NCBI GenBank assembly: GCA_021432635.1
Contig: MU270094.1
Coordinates: 1 to 64,000 of the forward strand
Origin: Thozetella sp. PMI_491
Lineage: Eukaryota; Ascomycota; Sordariomycetes; Chaetosphaeriales; Chaetosphaeriaceae
Reading direction: 5' to 3'
DNA length: 64,000 nt
Both the position numbers and the translations under genes were made by a program. The notes beneath the pieces were generated by a model. The model saw only the letters and a list, made by a program, of their open reading frames with translations, had not been told where the DNA came from and made no database searches. The first letter of the stretch is position 1; every line of letters begins with the position of its first letter. Positions 33,578-44,687 of the stretch are shown here, one piece after another.

Positions 33578-35059
33578 CTATAGCTCGCCCCAAGGCCCAA
33601 CGCCTGGGCCCTTGTATAGCTTGCCTCCCTTCCAAACCCACTTGATCTTCTCCTTGTCTTGCAGCACCTTGACATCCGCTACCGGGTTTTCGGTCACGGC
33701 GATCAGATCGGCCTCGTAGCCGGCCTTCAGCTGGCCACTCTTGGCGGCCTGCGGCCCGACGGCCAAAGGGCCGTTCGCCGTCGCCGCCTTGATGGCCTCG
33801 AGGCTGGACAAGCCAGCTTGCACGGCATAGTCGAGCTCGACGGCCTGGTTCTCGCCGGGCGGCGTGTCGGTGCCCATGGCGAAGGTAATGCCGGCAGCGA
33901 TGGCGAGCTTGTACGCCGTCAGGTGCATCGCGCCGCAGAGCTGGGCCTTCTCCCAGATCTGCTTGGGCAGGCCTACGCCGCCCGTGTCGAGCAGCATCTG
34001 CACGACCTGGCGCGTTGCCACGTATATAACGTCATTTTCCTTGATCAGGTCAATGCACTCTTGATCGGCAAACGATACGTGCTCGACGGTGGTGACGCCG
34101 GCGTTGACGGCGGCTAGGATGCCGTCCTTGCCGTGCACGTGAGCAGCGACGCCTCGGCGCTGACGTTTAGCCTCACTCACGATCACGTCGAGCTCCTCGG
34201 GGCTGAACTGGGCATTGAGCGGGTCGTCGTCGCGGGACATGACGCCGCCTGAGGCCAGGATCTTGATAACCTTGGCGCCGCGACGGATCTGCATGCGTAC
34301 GGCCCGGCGGCACTCGTCGACGCCGTCCACGAGGGTCGTCATGCCGGTCGAGTAGTGGCCAGGGTGCGGCTTCGAGACACCCAGGGTCGACAGGACGTCG
34401 CCCACCGGCAATTGGAACACGTCGCCGTGCCCGGCAAGCTGGCTCAGACACGCGCCGGACGAGTAGATGTTGGGGCCGACGATGCTGCCGTCGTCAATGG
34501 CCTGCGAGAGCTCACAGCCATAGCCAGCCACGTCCCGAATGGAGGTGTAACCTCGCTGCAACGACTCCCACAAACCACGGGTCAGGCGCGCGCCCGCCGA
34601 CGCAGGGTGGGTGGTGATGAAACCGACGTAGCCGGGGACGTCGGTGTCCGGGCTGACTCCCCCGCAGTGCACATGCACGTCCCAGAGACCGGGCATCAGA
34701 TACGGCACCGAGAACCCGCGGTGATTGCGTGTGGTGTACTCGGCGGGGATATCCGCCTGCGGGCCGACCCAGGCGATAAGCTTGTCCTCAACGACCAACG
34801 CGGCATTCTCAATGGGCTCTCCGTCGCCGGGGATCAGCAAGCCAGCCTTGATGATGGTGTAAAAGACCTTCTTGGCGGCCGAAGCATCATCTGCCCCAAT
34901 GCTCGCCTTGGGGCGAAACGAGATCCCAAAGGCTGTCGAAAAGACGGGTGGCGCCAGCGCCTGGACCTGCGTCGCCGAGCTAGAGCTTGAGCTAGAGTGG
35001 ACCGCCTGCTGCTGTACGGCCTGCGCGGCCGGCTGCTCGACAACGAGACGCTGCGTCAT
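33578..35059 (-). CDS. Ochratoxinase-like metal-dependent amidohydrolase
   Basis: Intronless 493-aa amidohydrolase of the imidazolonepropionase/ochratoxinase branch, with a binuclear metal site hydrolysing amide or related bonds. Visible ligands: His129 and His131 in LWDVHVHCGG, a candidate carbamylated Lys in AKVIKILASGG (263 or 266), His307/309 in AAHVHG, His327 in TVEHVSF, and Asp398 in AMGTDTPPGENQ. The opening of the catalytic part (FYTIIKAGLLIPGDGEPIEN) resembles the Aspergillus niger ochratoxinase family as I remember it. The frame is open further upstream, but the first ATG that fits is at 35059 (MTQRLVVEQP). The first about 60 residues are Gln/Ser-rich and not a clear signal peptide. 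The true substrate is unknown. Confidence 0.88.
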   Translation of the reverse strand: MTQRLVVEQPAAQAVQQQAVHSSSSSSSATQVQALAPPVFSTAFGISFRPKASIGADDASAAKKVFYTIIKAGLLIPGDGEPIENAALVVEDKLIAWVGPQADIPAEYTTRNHRGFSVPYLMPGLWDVHVHCGGVSPDTDVPGYVGFITTHPASAGARLTRGLWESLQRGYTSIRDVAGYGCELSQAIDDGSIVGPNIYSSGACLSQLAGHGDVFQLPVGDVLSTLGVSKPHPGHYSTGMTTLVDGVDECRRAVRMQIRRGAKVIKILASGGVMSRDDDPLNAQFSPEELDVIVSEAKRQRRGVAAHVHGKDGILAAVNAGVTTVEHVSFADQECIDLIKENDVIYVATRQVVQMLLDTGGVGLPKQIWEKAQLCGAMHLTAYKLAIAAGITFAMGTDTPPGENQAVELDYAVQAGLSSLEAIKAATANGPLAVGPQAAKSGQLKAGYEADLIAVTENPVADVKVLQDKEKIKWVWKGGKLYKGPGVGPWGEL

Positions 35060-35660
35060 GGTGGGAATTGCAAGAGAATAAGCTACGCTTCTGAGTCTCT
35101 CACTGTTTATACGTGCTAGAGGGCCCTCAACAATGACTGATGGAGAGGGGGGGAGGTGGGGGATAAAGCTAGGGAGTGACCAAGCAACAAGACGTTGCAA
35201 GTTGCTCTGTCTCAGGCAGGGGACCGCCGTGCGTGGCCACACCTCGGTGCGTTTGACCGATTTGGCAGGTAGTGAACACTCGCAGGCACAAACTACTCCC
35301 GATGGGGGGGCTCAGCGAACTCCGGCGTTGGGGATTGAGCCCCGCATAGGCGGTTACGGGGCGACCTGGTTATCCGAGCGCCGAAGCTGACAGCCCGACG
35401 CATGCGGTTTATCTAGCCTTGCCGCGTATCAATCGCCCGTTAGAGCAAAATAGGTCGATCCTAGCATTAAACCGGCTAGCAAGAGCGGGTAGTGGCAAAC
35501 CGATCTTGCCAACAGTGAAACATAACATTTAAGCAAAGCTTTTGCAGCACATTACTGCGTAGCTATTGCGTCTGGTTAAACAGCTCTCATCACGGGAGAG
35601 GACATCGGCACACTTCTTTTATTGTTAAATAATGATCTTTTACTGCGCTCCGCTCTGTGC
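35060..35660. other. Intergenic, no gene seen
   Basis: 0.6 kb: upstream region of the amidohydrolase gene and 3' region of the F-box gene. Confidence 0.5.
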
Positions 35661-36980
35661 TCAGACCCTTTGATCGAGCTTCTCCTCACATGTCTCCAAG
35701 TTGATGGGACATGGTGCATCCGCTGGAAAGTGAATACCGCCCTCTATTAAATACCGGGCAATACCCCGGGGGTGGAGATCATCTGGATCTTCCCACGGGA
35801 ATTCCCACCACTGCCGCATCCTATTGCCCACAACCGAATCTTCGGTAGCACCTTCTAGAACACCATAAATCTCGACATTAGTGAGGTATAAAAGCTCGCG
35901 AAGTTGAGGCAGAAATCCCATCCAGGATGTAGTATCGAAGTATATCTCATGTAATTGCAACGAGCGGAGTGTGCTCTTATGGCGAGCTAGTAGACCGACA
36001 AGGTGTTGTCTCTCACATTTGATGCCCCCGAGGCCTAACGATTGCAGGTGCGCGTAGGTTACGTTTGGCAGAATGGCCCGAGTCAGTTCGATCGATTCGA
36101 CTGATCGTAGAGCCCACGGATTGGTCTCGCTTGTGGAGCTATAGCCGACCCAAGCCCAGCTCAGCACCATCAGCTCGCGAAGCTCCTTCAGCCCAGCTAA
36201 GCAGCGTCCCAGATTATCGCCCGTGTCGGGATGGTTGTCAAAATGTATGCCGTCCCTGTCTCCGTCGTGTATGGAGGAATCATTGCGAATGGTCATCTCC
36301 AGCTGGCGTACGCTCTTCAAGGGCTCAAACAGTGTGTCAAAGTCAAGCGGCCGTGTGAAGAACAACCAGTCCAGCCAATCGATATAAATTTGCTCCAAAG
36401 CGGCATTGGAAGCCTCGAGGCAACGGAGCAAATTGAGAAAATGCAGGCCCTGTAAACGCTGCGGGAAGGCCCCCGAAATAGGTTCGGCACTATACAGCCT
36501 CGGGAAGTGTGACTGCGGCCGGAAGACATCGTAATAACCATGCTCACAGGTAAAATGCAGGCATCTGAGGTGTCGGCATGCCGAGAAGAAAGCGCAGAGA
36601 GCCTCGACGTCCTGTCGTGCGGCCAGCATCTCTTGATGTTCACATATTATCTTGCCGTACTCGCGGGAATGGGTATCAATTACCGCAGGGTGGTGGTGCC
36701 CGCGGTACCGCTCAGTAAAGAAATCCTCCAAAAAGTGACACGAGGTCAGCGTAAACCCAGCGTAATGCAGGGTGCGAACATGACAGGCGAGATCTGGACG
36801 CGCGGAGAGGTTGCGCATCGTATCGAGGCCGCCGGGGAGCGGGTACCCCTTGACCACCTTGAACAGTTTTCTGGCTCCTACTCGCGCGCAGTCTCTGCTC
36901 CCGCATCGTAAGTTTTTCAGGTCTTCTCCTGGGAGGAAGAAGCAGATCCGGGAGAAGATCTCTTCGGGGAGTGTCTCCAT
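35661..36980 (-). CDS. F-box domain protein
   Basis: Intronless 439-aa protein with an N-terminal F-box (METLPEEIFSRICFFLPGED, residues 1-20, continuing LKNLRCGSRDCARVGARKLF to about 40), the Skp1-binding module of SCF ubiquitin ligases. The rest looks like irregular leucine-rich repeats, for example LQGLHFLNLLRCLEASNAAL, LKELRELMVLSWAW and THAHLQSLGLGG-type segments (here YAHLQSLGLGGIKC), which would recruit a target. Such F-box/LRR genes are numerous and fast-evolving in filamentous fungi. Target unknown. Confidence 0.85.
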   Translation of the reverse strand: METLPEEIFSRICFFLPGEDLKNLRCGSRDCARVGARKLFKVVKGYPLPGGLDTMRNLSARPDLACHVRTLHYAGFTLTSCHFLEDFFTERYRGHHHPAVIDTHSREYGKIICEHQEMLAARQDVEALCAFFSACRHLRCLHFTCEHGYYDVFRPQSHFPRLYSAEPISGAFPQRLQGLHFLNLLRCLEASNAALEQIYIDWLDWLFFTRPLDFDTLFEPLKSVRQLEMTIRNDSSIHDGDRDGIHFDNHPDTGDNLGRCLAGLKELRELMVLSWAWVGYSSTSETNPWALRSVESIELTRAILPNVTYAHLQSLGLGGIKCERQHLVGLLARHKSTLRSLQLHEIYFDTTSWMGFLPQLRELLYLTNVEIYGVLEGATEDSVVGNRMRQWWEFPWEDPDDLHPRGIARYLIEGGIHFPADAPCPINLETCEEKLDQRV

Positions 36981-37579
36981 GGCGGTGCTGGCGGGTACCG
37001 ATCGATGGGACTCTCTTACTTCGGTGGAAGAAGCAGAGTGGTAGAAGCACTGCTGATTTCTACTTATACGAACGAGATTCCTAGATCCGATTCACTTCTG
37101 CTTCCGGTTTCTGATGTAGAGCCATCATCCTTGAATCGAATGCGCCGGTTTGTGACATGAAGGCGACTGGTTTCTGGTCACTCAAGATAGTCCGGAGTCC
37201 ATCATGCCGCCGGCTTGTAAGTACTAGTATCACAGAGATGCCTTCTTGTCATCGTTTGTGCGGGTAACACTAGACAAACGAGGCAGTGAGTCTGCTGAGA
37301 CTCAACAACCAAAGCAGGGTCCTCCGTAAATTCGGCTGGTTTAAGTACTTTCGCTGCCCTTGGCATAAATTTCCCTTAACGCAGACATAATTGGTCCATT
37401 TTCGCAGCATCTTCAGGTTAGGCGTTGAGCATAGGCGAAGTAACTTAGGGGTCCATTCCTCTCGACACAGTAAAACATCCATAGTGTTTTATCCCCGCAA
37501 CGAATGATTGCAAGATGTAGAGCTTCTGCCGAAGACTGGCGCGAGGTTGTATTTCAAACGTGGCGCACTAAGGCATTTC
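36981..37579. other. Intergenic, no gene seen
   Basis: 0.6 kb between the F-box gene and the GNAT gene; only short frames. Confidence 0.5.
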
Positions 37580-38212
37580 CTACAGCGGCCATCTCCCCGA
37601 TTTCTTCATATCGGCCTTGGCAGCCTCCCAGTCCTCACGTGTGATCTCCCATAGTAAAGACTGCTTACCGGCCAGAGGGTGATCCTTGGCGTTTACATGA
37701 AGCTTCTCCTTGTTCCCAAACCCGACCGAGTTCATGGTTTGTTTCCAAGCCTCATTCTTTGGGTTGGTGTCGCACGCCAGCCGCTGTGCACCAAGCTCCG
37801 TGAATGCGTACTCGGCCATGCCGGCAAATGCCTCCCGCCCGTAGCCTTTCCGCCAATGCGTGTTTTCGATCTGCGCGCCGACGTCGACTTCAAGCACCTT
37901 TTCAGCTTGACCGTCGACGTCGAGCCAGCGAAACTCATTATAGCCGCCGAATCCGATGAGTTCGCCTTCGGCTTCCCCATTTTTGAGCAGAATGACGGTA
38001 AAGCTGAATTTGCCTTCTTCGGCAGCCTTTGTCCATTTCTCTATGCGTCTTAGATAGTCCTCAACATCACCCGAGTCAACATGCTCGAATAAGTCATTCT
38101 TAGGGTTGCGGCGGAGCTCTGCGATAGCCTGTGCATCCTTAGGAACGGCGGTTCGGATGATCAGGCGGGGCGTGACGATTTTGTGATGCGGTCGGTAAGT
38201 GGGCCCGGACAT
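37580..38212 (-). CDS. GNAT-family N-acetyltransferase (RimJ/RimL type)
   Basis: Single-exon 210-aa acetyl-CoA-dependent acetyltransferase. The start KIVTPRLIIRTAVPKDAQAI is typical of RimJ/RimL-like enzymes (TxRLxLR). The acetyl-CoA loop is visible in THWRKGYGREAFAGMAEYAF (R-x-G-x-G/A). ELGAQRLACDTNPKNEAWKQ and MNSVGFGNKEKL complete the fold. No targeting signal. Substrate (amino group of a protein or small molecule) unknown. Confidence 0.88.
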   Translation of the reverse strand: MSGPTYRPHHKIVTPRLIIRTAVPKDAQAIAELRRNPKNDLFEHVDSGDVEDYLRRIEKWTKAAEEGKFSFTVILLKNGEAEGELIGFGGYNEFRWLDVDGQAEKVLEVDVGAQIENTHWRKGYGREAFAGMAEYAFTELGAQRLACDTNPKNEAWKQTMNSVGFGNKEKLHVNAKDHPLAGKQSLLWEITREDWEAAKADMKKSGRWPL

Positions 38213-39350
38213 TGTGTCGAATACGTCGGTCTCAACCGGGCAACAAATCTAGAAGGCAAATGGAGGAATGGCAATGACGAGATACAGAACTTACAGGCCG
38301 TATGCCAGAAACGAGCATATAAATAAAGGAGGTTGGTTGCCCTCTTCGGCATCTCTTCGGCACGTCGGCTTTTACAGAGCGACATGATGCCAGGCCTAAG
38401 TGGGTTGCTAGGAATAAATGAGTCACTCACGATAGCATATGAGTCACTTTGGACCTCACAGGAACTTTCGGGCTTACCCCTATTGAGATGAAAAAAATGG
38501 AAATCAACATATCAGTTGCCCCTGAGCGAGCATACTAGAGGTACCAAGGCAAAAAAAAATGAAAGCGATGCTACGTACAGGCCTACAGTACCTTCCGGAT
38601 AATGTCGTGGACAACAATCTGGATGCCGCCTGTCTACAATATTGCATAAGACTGCGCCGCACAGTAATCAACTAGCACTGTGATGCTGCGTCGCACGTCT
38701 CTCGAGTCTTTGATACTATCTCTTGATTGGGAAGGACCATCGATAACCCCTAGCGCTAGGATGAGTCTTCAAAGTACCTCGCGCTTCGGCCTCGGAGTCT
38801 GGATGTGTAATCACTTCATGTGGATAAGAGAGGGATCTTCTCCCCTAGAACCCGCGGCTGGGTCGGATAGACAAGCGAGACGGACTCCTTCATGGACTTG
38901 TCGATCTCGAACGTGGGGAATGGATGGAGAGCAACTCGGTGACCGAGCCATCGAGGAGAATCCACTTTGGCTCTCGATACCCCGGCGGATAGGTCTAAGG
39001 GCTACTCTCTAGTAACTATAAAAGCCTCGGTGCTATATCTGTGGTGCCTCTCCTGCCGCTGTTCTGCTTTTCGACTGGGCATCTGGAGTACCTACCTTAG
39101 GTACGTACTACTGAAGGGGCTACAAGCAAGTGCTAGATTGGTATAGCTCATAAATCTCATGAATTTATCCTCCCGGATCGTTTCTTGTCATAATTGGAGC
39201 TTTTTACGTAGCTAGATTTCCCACCAACTATGTGTCCTACGTTGACACCCTTGTTGCTGTTTCAAAACGCTTACATGTCCATCACCTTGGCTAGCCATAG
39301 TGAACAGGACAAGTCCGCGCCCGATTCATCACTCCGCTCTTCCTCGTAAA
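38213..39350. other. Intergenic, no gene seen
   Basis: 1.1 kb, AT-rich in parts (38480-38560 has A-runs). No supported gene. Confidence 0.5.
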
Positions 39351-40945
39351 TTAAGGCTTGTCCACTTTCTTTTGCCCGTAAACAACGTGACTATTGACCG
39401 AGTGAGACAGTGGACCATCCAAGAGATCAACTTCAAAACTTACAAGTCAAATTGCGCATGTATGGTCAAGGTCTTGAGTTCCTTGCGCACCTGGCTCGTG
39501 AGGAGAAGAACCTCATCCTTATCCCAGCCCAGAACCTGGCAGAAGAGACGCAAAGAGAAGGCCTCAAGCCCGGCGAGTACTTGCGCCAGGTTGAACATGC
39601 CTACCTCCTTCAACTTGCCGTCCTTAGCCCAGGGCCCTATGGGAAACCGGAACTTTTTGTGCGTCACGTTCTCGAAACCCGCGTCTGTCACCCATCCCTC
39701 GAAAAGAGGACCCGGGCAAGGCTCCCGGCCAATCTTGCGGGCGGCCTCGAGCAGCAAGTTGATCCATTGCAGGGTTTTGTGCTCCTTCGTCAGCGATCCG
39801 TCTTCCGAGTAGTACTGCAGGTCAAAATCCTGGAATTCGGCCCAGCCCCCGGGCACTAGGTTTCTAGCTCGGGTTCGTCATCCCTTGTCGATAGTATGCA
39901 CGATGTAAGGGGGGTAACGACATACTCGTGGACTCTTTCGACCAGCTTTGGCCAATCTGCTATACAGCACGTCATGTATCGGCAAAAAATATAGTTGAAA
40001 GGCGCTTCATATACCCAGGGGGCCTCGACGTCATCGATCTCGAACTTGACATTGGGGCAGACCCTACACCCGGAGTCGTTAGAAAGGATCAGCTCTACTA
40101 GAGGGTATTCAAGAATTTTGGCGAATCAACGAACCAAGGGGGCTGTGTGGCACTCAAGTCATTTCCAATGATCTGGTCGTCAAATTTATGGTCAGCCTCT
40201 ACGCAGAAGTGTCTCGTAGCATTAAAACCTCTCGGATGAAAGGCTGTCCTGGCCTACCTGTGCATTGGGATATTCGTCCCCGACCGCCATGCTCCCTAGG
40301 TAGTCATTCAGTCAGCGATGCATTGTATTCAGTAGTAAATTCCAATGAGAGAAACGAACAGATGCCGGTTCCGGTGCCAATGTCCAGGACGCGGTGCATT
40401 TTGTCAGTATCAATCGGGGCCAGGAACAGCTTCTCCCCAATTCCCTTTGTCATGAGGGCGTGCGTTAGATCAAGGCGATCTAGCTCGAGCTATTGGTGAA
40501 GAAGTCCGTCAGTTGAGCCTACGGCTCCTGCCTCGGAGGTAGGCGTGTGAGGCAGCTAGATAAGCGATGGATGCGAACCTCATCATTAGGTAGGCAGTAT
40601 ACTGTTCCAGCAGGTTAGTTTGGTGTTGTGGCTCGGCGATACAACCGATGCTTACCGCCGGCGCGGAAGGCATGATAGCGGCGGCCATTCTCGACGGGAT
40701 AGTCAAGGATGCTAGACGTGATAGAAGTAGTGAAATTGGAACTTGGAGCGTTAGTGAGTGCCGCCGTATTTTCATCGCGAAAAGTGTCTATAATGGGCGC
40801 TTACATGTCGTCCTCAACGACCGAATCGCGATCATCGGCCTAAGTAGAGAGCACGAGCTACGAGTTAGCCCGAGGAGCTGGTTCCCGAGGAGGCAAAGAG
40901 GAGACCAACCGTGTCAACCTCGATATGCGGTTCCTGCTCAGCCAT
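39351..40945 (-). CDS. LaeA-like SAM-dependent methyltransferase
   Basis: Class I methyltransferase of the LaeA-like family common in secondary-metabolite clusters and regulation. My model has ten minus-strand exons: 40945-40910, 40839-40805, 40741-40656, 40601-40579, 40489-40360, 40295-40258, 40172-40135, 40063-39926, 39863-39444, 39390-39351; 327 aa. All phases agree. Joined exons give ILDYPVENGRRYHAFRAG|VYCLPNDE, then the SAM motif I HRVLDIGTGTGI (residues 91-103), W|SMAVGDEYPNAQ, VIGND-like IIGNDLSATQPPW, VKFEIDDVEAPWVY, YMTCCIADWPKLVERVHE|N and LVPGGWAEFQDFDLQYY. It ends HVVYGQKKVDKP. It is transcribed away from the Zn2Cys6 gene at 42418. Methyl acceptor unknown. Confidence 0.9.
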
Positions 40946-42417
40946 GGCGACAATATTTTATAGTGGAGGACGCTAGGTCAGGAGTATCGCGTCGTTTGTT
41001 AGAAGTGTTTGGGCAGCAAAGGTGCGAGCTTTTCTGGCATCTCGGCGAGAGGTTATGGACGTAGAAGCGAATCCCTGCGGTCCCCCCTCCTACTCACGTG
41101 GTTCGGTCCTACTTTGGGGGATGGTACTTTCTTCTGCATGGGTCAAATGATCGGGACTCGCTAACGCGGCTTTCGGATGGCGTTCCCCTGTGAACCAACA
41201 AGAGACCCATTGGCTGATATGAGGAGCAAAGTCGAGGAGGCGTATGCAAGCAGGCTGGAGCGGGGTAAAAGAGAGAGAAAAGGCACCTCGACCCTTCAGA
41301 TGGCGATTTTCACATCCTGCGAAGTCACTCTGCGTACGTCTACCTGTGGAAGCAAGTTTTGGGCTAAGGGAGGTGTACCTGCGGTGGGTGTTAGGAGGTA
41401 ACCAGAACTTCAGCGCCATGGCTGGGACCATGAGTAACTAAGGTGTGGGGTCGAAGTGGTCAAGGTCCTAAGCGCGAAAAGAATTGATGATGGATAGAAA
41501 ATAAGTACTACTGCTAGTTACTCTATTTGCAAGTTCTCTTTACGGAACTGGATAGGAAAGAACAGTAGGCAGAGCATTGGTCTAAACACAGTATTTACGA
41601 GACCAAGGTACCGGACCACTTCAAGAATATCCATTGGATCACCGATCAGCTGCAGTCAAAGAGAGACTTCGGTCTCGCCGCGCCTTGAGAGTCATCTGGC
41701 ATCGCCCTAAGCTGACTCTGCGCTGCTCCTGGTGTATGAGGACGACGGTCTAATAAGGCCGGTATAGCGACTCTAGCTACTTCATTCTCAAAGTCAGTCC
41801 CCGCTAAGCGAAGAAAGACTCAAAGGAAAAGATCTTAAAAGCTAAGCTATAGTTACTATTCTGTTATATGAAAACAGCTAGATATATTATGTCAAGGCCC
41901 TAAGCCCATGGCCGACAGGAATGTTAACATGCATAGAGCGAGGACGATTAGGCCGATAGGCCCTCTCTTGCTCCCCTCAAGCGTGAGTTCCTGCTTTGTA
42001 GCATCTGGAACAGCCAATACTGCTAGCGTGGCTCTCTTCTTAGATAGAGTCTTGATCCTTTCCGCTTCTGTCGTCTATGATGCTGCCCGTGCTCCCATCA
42101 ACGAAGGACAGCGAGCCGGGCTTTGCCGGTGCGGTCCGCCCATATCGGAAAGACTGTGCGAGTGCCACTGTATATCTTATATGTGAAATCTAGGAAAGAG
42201 ACTAAGTAGGTACACAGTATAACTATAGCTAAGGTAGGCACTTACTTAGCGCCGCTCCAATATGCCGGGGCCCGCTTTCGTATGGTACTAAGACAGTCCA
42301 ACTGATCGACGACTGGGGGGAACTGGGGAACTGGGGGGAGGGCCCGTGCCCGCCCGCTCCCTTTATATTCCATCCGGACCCTACGCCCCTCATGCGACGG
42401 CCCCTAAGCGCCAAATC
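40946..42417. other. Divergent intergenic region, AT-rich core
   Basis: 1.5 kb between the methyltransferase (minus) and the regulator (plus). From about 41440 to 42240 it is AT-richer, with frames broken on both strands, perhaps a decayed sequence, but I recognise no element. A CGG-N6-CCG pair lies at 42117-42128, about 290 bp before the regulator's ATG. Confidence 0.45.
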
Positions 42418-44687
42418 ATGAATCCAAAATCGGCCAGCTCCTCGGGCACACCAGCTGGTAGACAGGCCTTCCCACCTACCACTAGGACTAGGAGGGCTAT
42501 AGTGGCGTGTACAAGGTCTTACGCGTTCCTTCTTTCCACTAAGAAGCTTCGAGTTTAACCTCCCAGTAGATGCCGCCGCCATCGAAGTAAATGCAAGCAC
42601 GACGGCGTGCGGCCGCCGTGTGCTGGCTGCCGGGAAGCCGGAACAGCGGTAGCCGCGACGTGGTAAGTGCAGTGTCAGCACCCATCCTATGCCAGATACG
42701 CTGACACCAACTAGCAGATTTGTGGGACGTGGAGGCAAGGAATTCACCGTAGGTCGCTACATGATAGGTCTCGCCTTGGTGATGCCGAAGTGCCAACGCC
42801 ACTGCTTTAGCCACCAGAGACTACTTCGCCAACCAACCAGCCAGAGATATTGCAGTCCACACCAGGGTATGAATATCCCGCTCATTTGATCGATAGACTG
42901 CTGACCTCCTCTCAGATCGCTCCATTCAGCAGCAGCTACAGCAACAGAGTTACCACTAGATGAACTACAACTACCTCCTAGGGAGGAGATCGTGGACGCC
43001 TGTAGAGTATTCATCAACTGCTGCTTTCAACTGCACTTCATTCCCAAGGTTCGCTTTCTCGCCCAGGCTGAGGGCGACCTGGACTCCATCAATCAATTTT
43101 TGTTGATGTGCATCCTCAGCATGTCGGCAAGATTCACGCCGAGTCTCATCAAGCGCTTCGGAGGCCCAGCCGAGGCTTCTGACTTCTTCGTTCAGAGAGC
43201 CGAGGAGATGGTCCTATTGGAGATGTACAAACCAACACTGGAAACCGCACAGGGCCTGATATTTCTGGGGGCGTCGGAATGGGCCAAGGGGGACTGCAAC
43301 AAAAGTCTAGTGAGTCTCTTTTTTTTGGTTCCGTGAGCTGTATACTGCTAACGTTGTTGCTGTGAAGATTCATCTAGGGGTTTCCTCCACCATAGTTGGT
43401 ATGCTACGTCTCTACAGAGAAGACACTTATATTCTTTCGGAGGATGCGCAGCCAGAGGATATCATCTACTCTGAGTCCGCTCGCCGCACCTTGTGGATGA
43501 TGGGCAGTATGTCTCTACCTACCCTTCTGAACACAGCTGCAGCTGAGATGATATTACCAGTGCTACGCAATCTATTTGCCGGGCTCCATTCACCCATACC
43601 ATTCGATCTGGCTGACCTTACGACTCTGTTGCCCTGCGACGAGAATGAGTACGCATTTGGAATCGTTCCCAAAGTCCGCGCCGCCCTGCCGACCTCTCAA
43701 GCAGCCATAGACCGCCCCGAGCTTGTCAATTGCTCTTCGCGATCTCTTTTTGCTACGCTAATTCAAGCGTTCAAGTTCTGGGGGCAGGTTGCCCGGGGCG
43801 CATGTGTCGATGCCGCCAAGTCCAAGAACGCCAGCATCAACCTCTGGGACAATGCGAGCCAGTACTCGCAATTGTCCATGGCGCTCATGGAATGGGAAGC
43901 GAGCATTTCGAAGCAGCACATGTGGTCGGAATGGAATCTGCGAGTCTACAAAGCCCAGAACCTAGATATTGCCTACACCTCAATCTTTCTGGGGGTACGC
44001 CTGAGCAACATCGTCCTCCGGCGGACCTATCTCGAAGAGATGAAGGCCGGCATTCTGGGAGAAGAGACGCCGCTGCTCTTCCTCGAGAACATGGCCCAGG
44101 AATTATTCACCAACGGACTCTCTCTTTATGAGGGGATTGTGGTCTACCTCGCTAACAGGCCGCTTGCAGAGGGCTTCCCTTCCCTTCTAGCGTTTGGCGT
44201 TTACCTTTGTGGCTCGTTGGCCATGCATCTCTGGAGATGCCCCCAGTTGTGCCCCCAGGTCGCCCTTAGGGCCGAGAGCATCCTGCACTGGTCAAAACGA
44301 ATCCTCTTGGAAATGTGCTCTGCATGGCCGATTGCTGCACACTGGCAGAGAGTTCTCGAGGATGCATCGGCGAGCCTTCCGCCTCCTAGCAACGAGAGAA
44401 TGTCTGACTCGTCTCAGATAGGCACAGAATATCCTGTCAGTACCCCATGTTCAGCCAACAGCCCCTAATCTTGTTTGCTCACCCCCGAACAGACCTTGAA
44501 CGTGCCCATGACCACCCAAAGCGGCCCACGAGCGCCGCAGCCAACTCTAGCTGCTCAATTCTCTTTCGGGGACATCCCATCCTCAGCGGATCCCTTGGGG
44601 CTGATGTTCGATTCTTACAACTATAGCGAAAACGTTTTGCTAGGCCATGGGGCAGAATTCCAGATGAGCCAAGCGCCCTGGGGCTAA
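42418..44687 (+). CDS. Zn2Cys6 transcription factor, candidate cluster regulator
   Basis: GAL4-class nuclear regulator. Model: exons 42418-42515, 42570-42648, 42718-42748, 42818-42866, 42916-43309, 43368-44435, 44493-44687; 637 aa. The zinc cluster appears only across two introns: ACTR|CRRHRSKCKHDGVRPPC, then AGCREAGTA|IC, giving cysteines 31, 34, 41, 50, 53 and 61. The linker is short (SPTNQPEILQSTPG). The fungal-specific TF domain follows (REEIVDACRVFINCCFQLHF, SARRTLWMMGSMSLPTLLNT). The last exon gives the acidic/Gly tail. All phases close. The exon 3/4 boundary (42748 to 42818) is the least certain, chosen because it keeps frame between the last cysteine and the linker. It stands between the methyltransferase and the permease. 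Confidence 0.82.

Noticed and set aside
34355-34990. 211-codon plus-strand frame
   Set aside because: Shadow of the amidohydrolase gene on the other strand.
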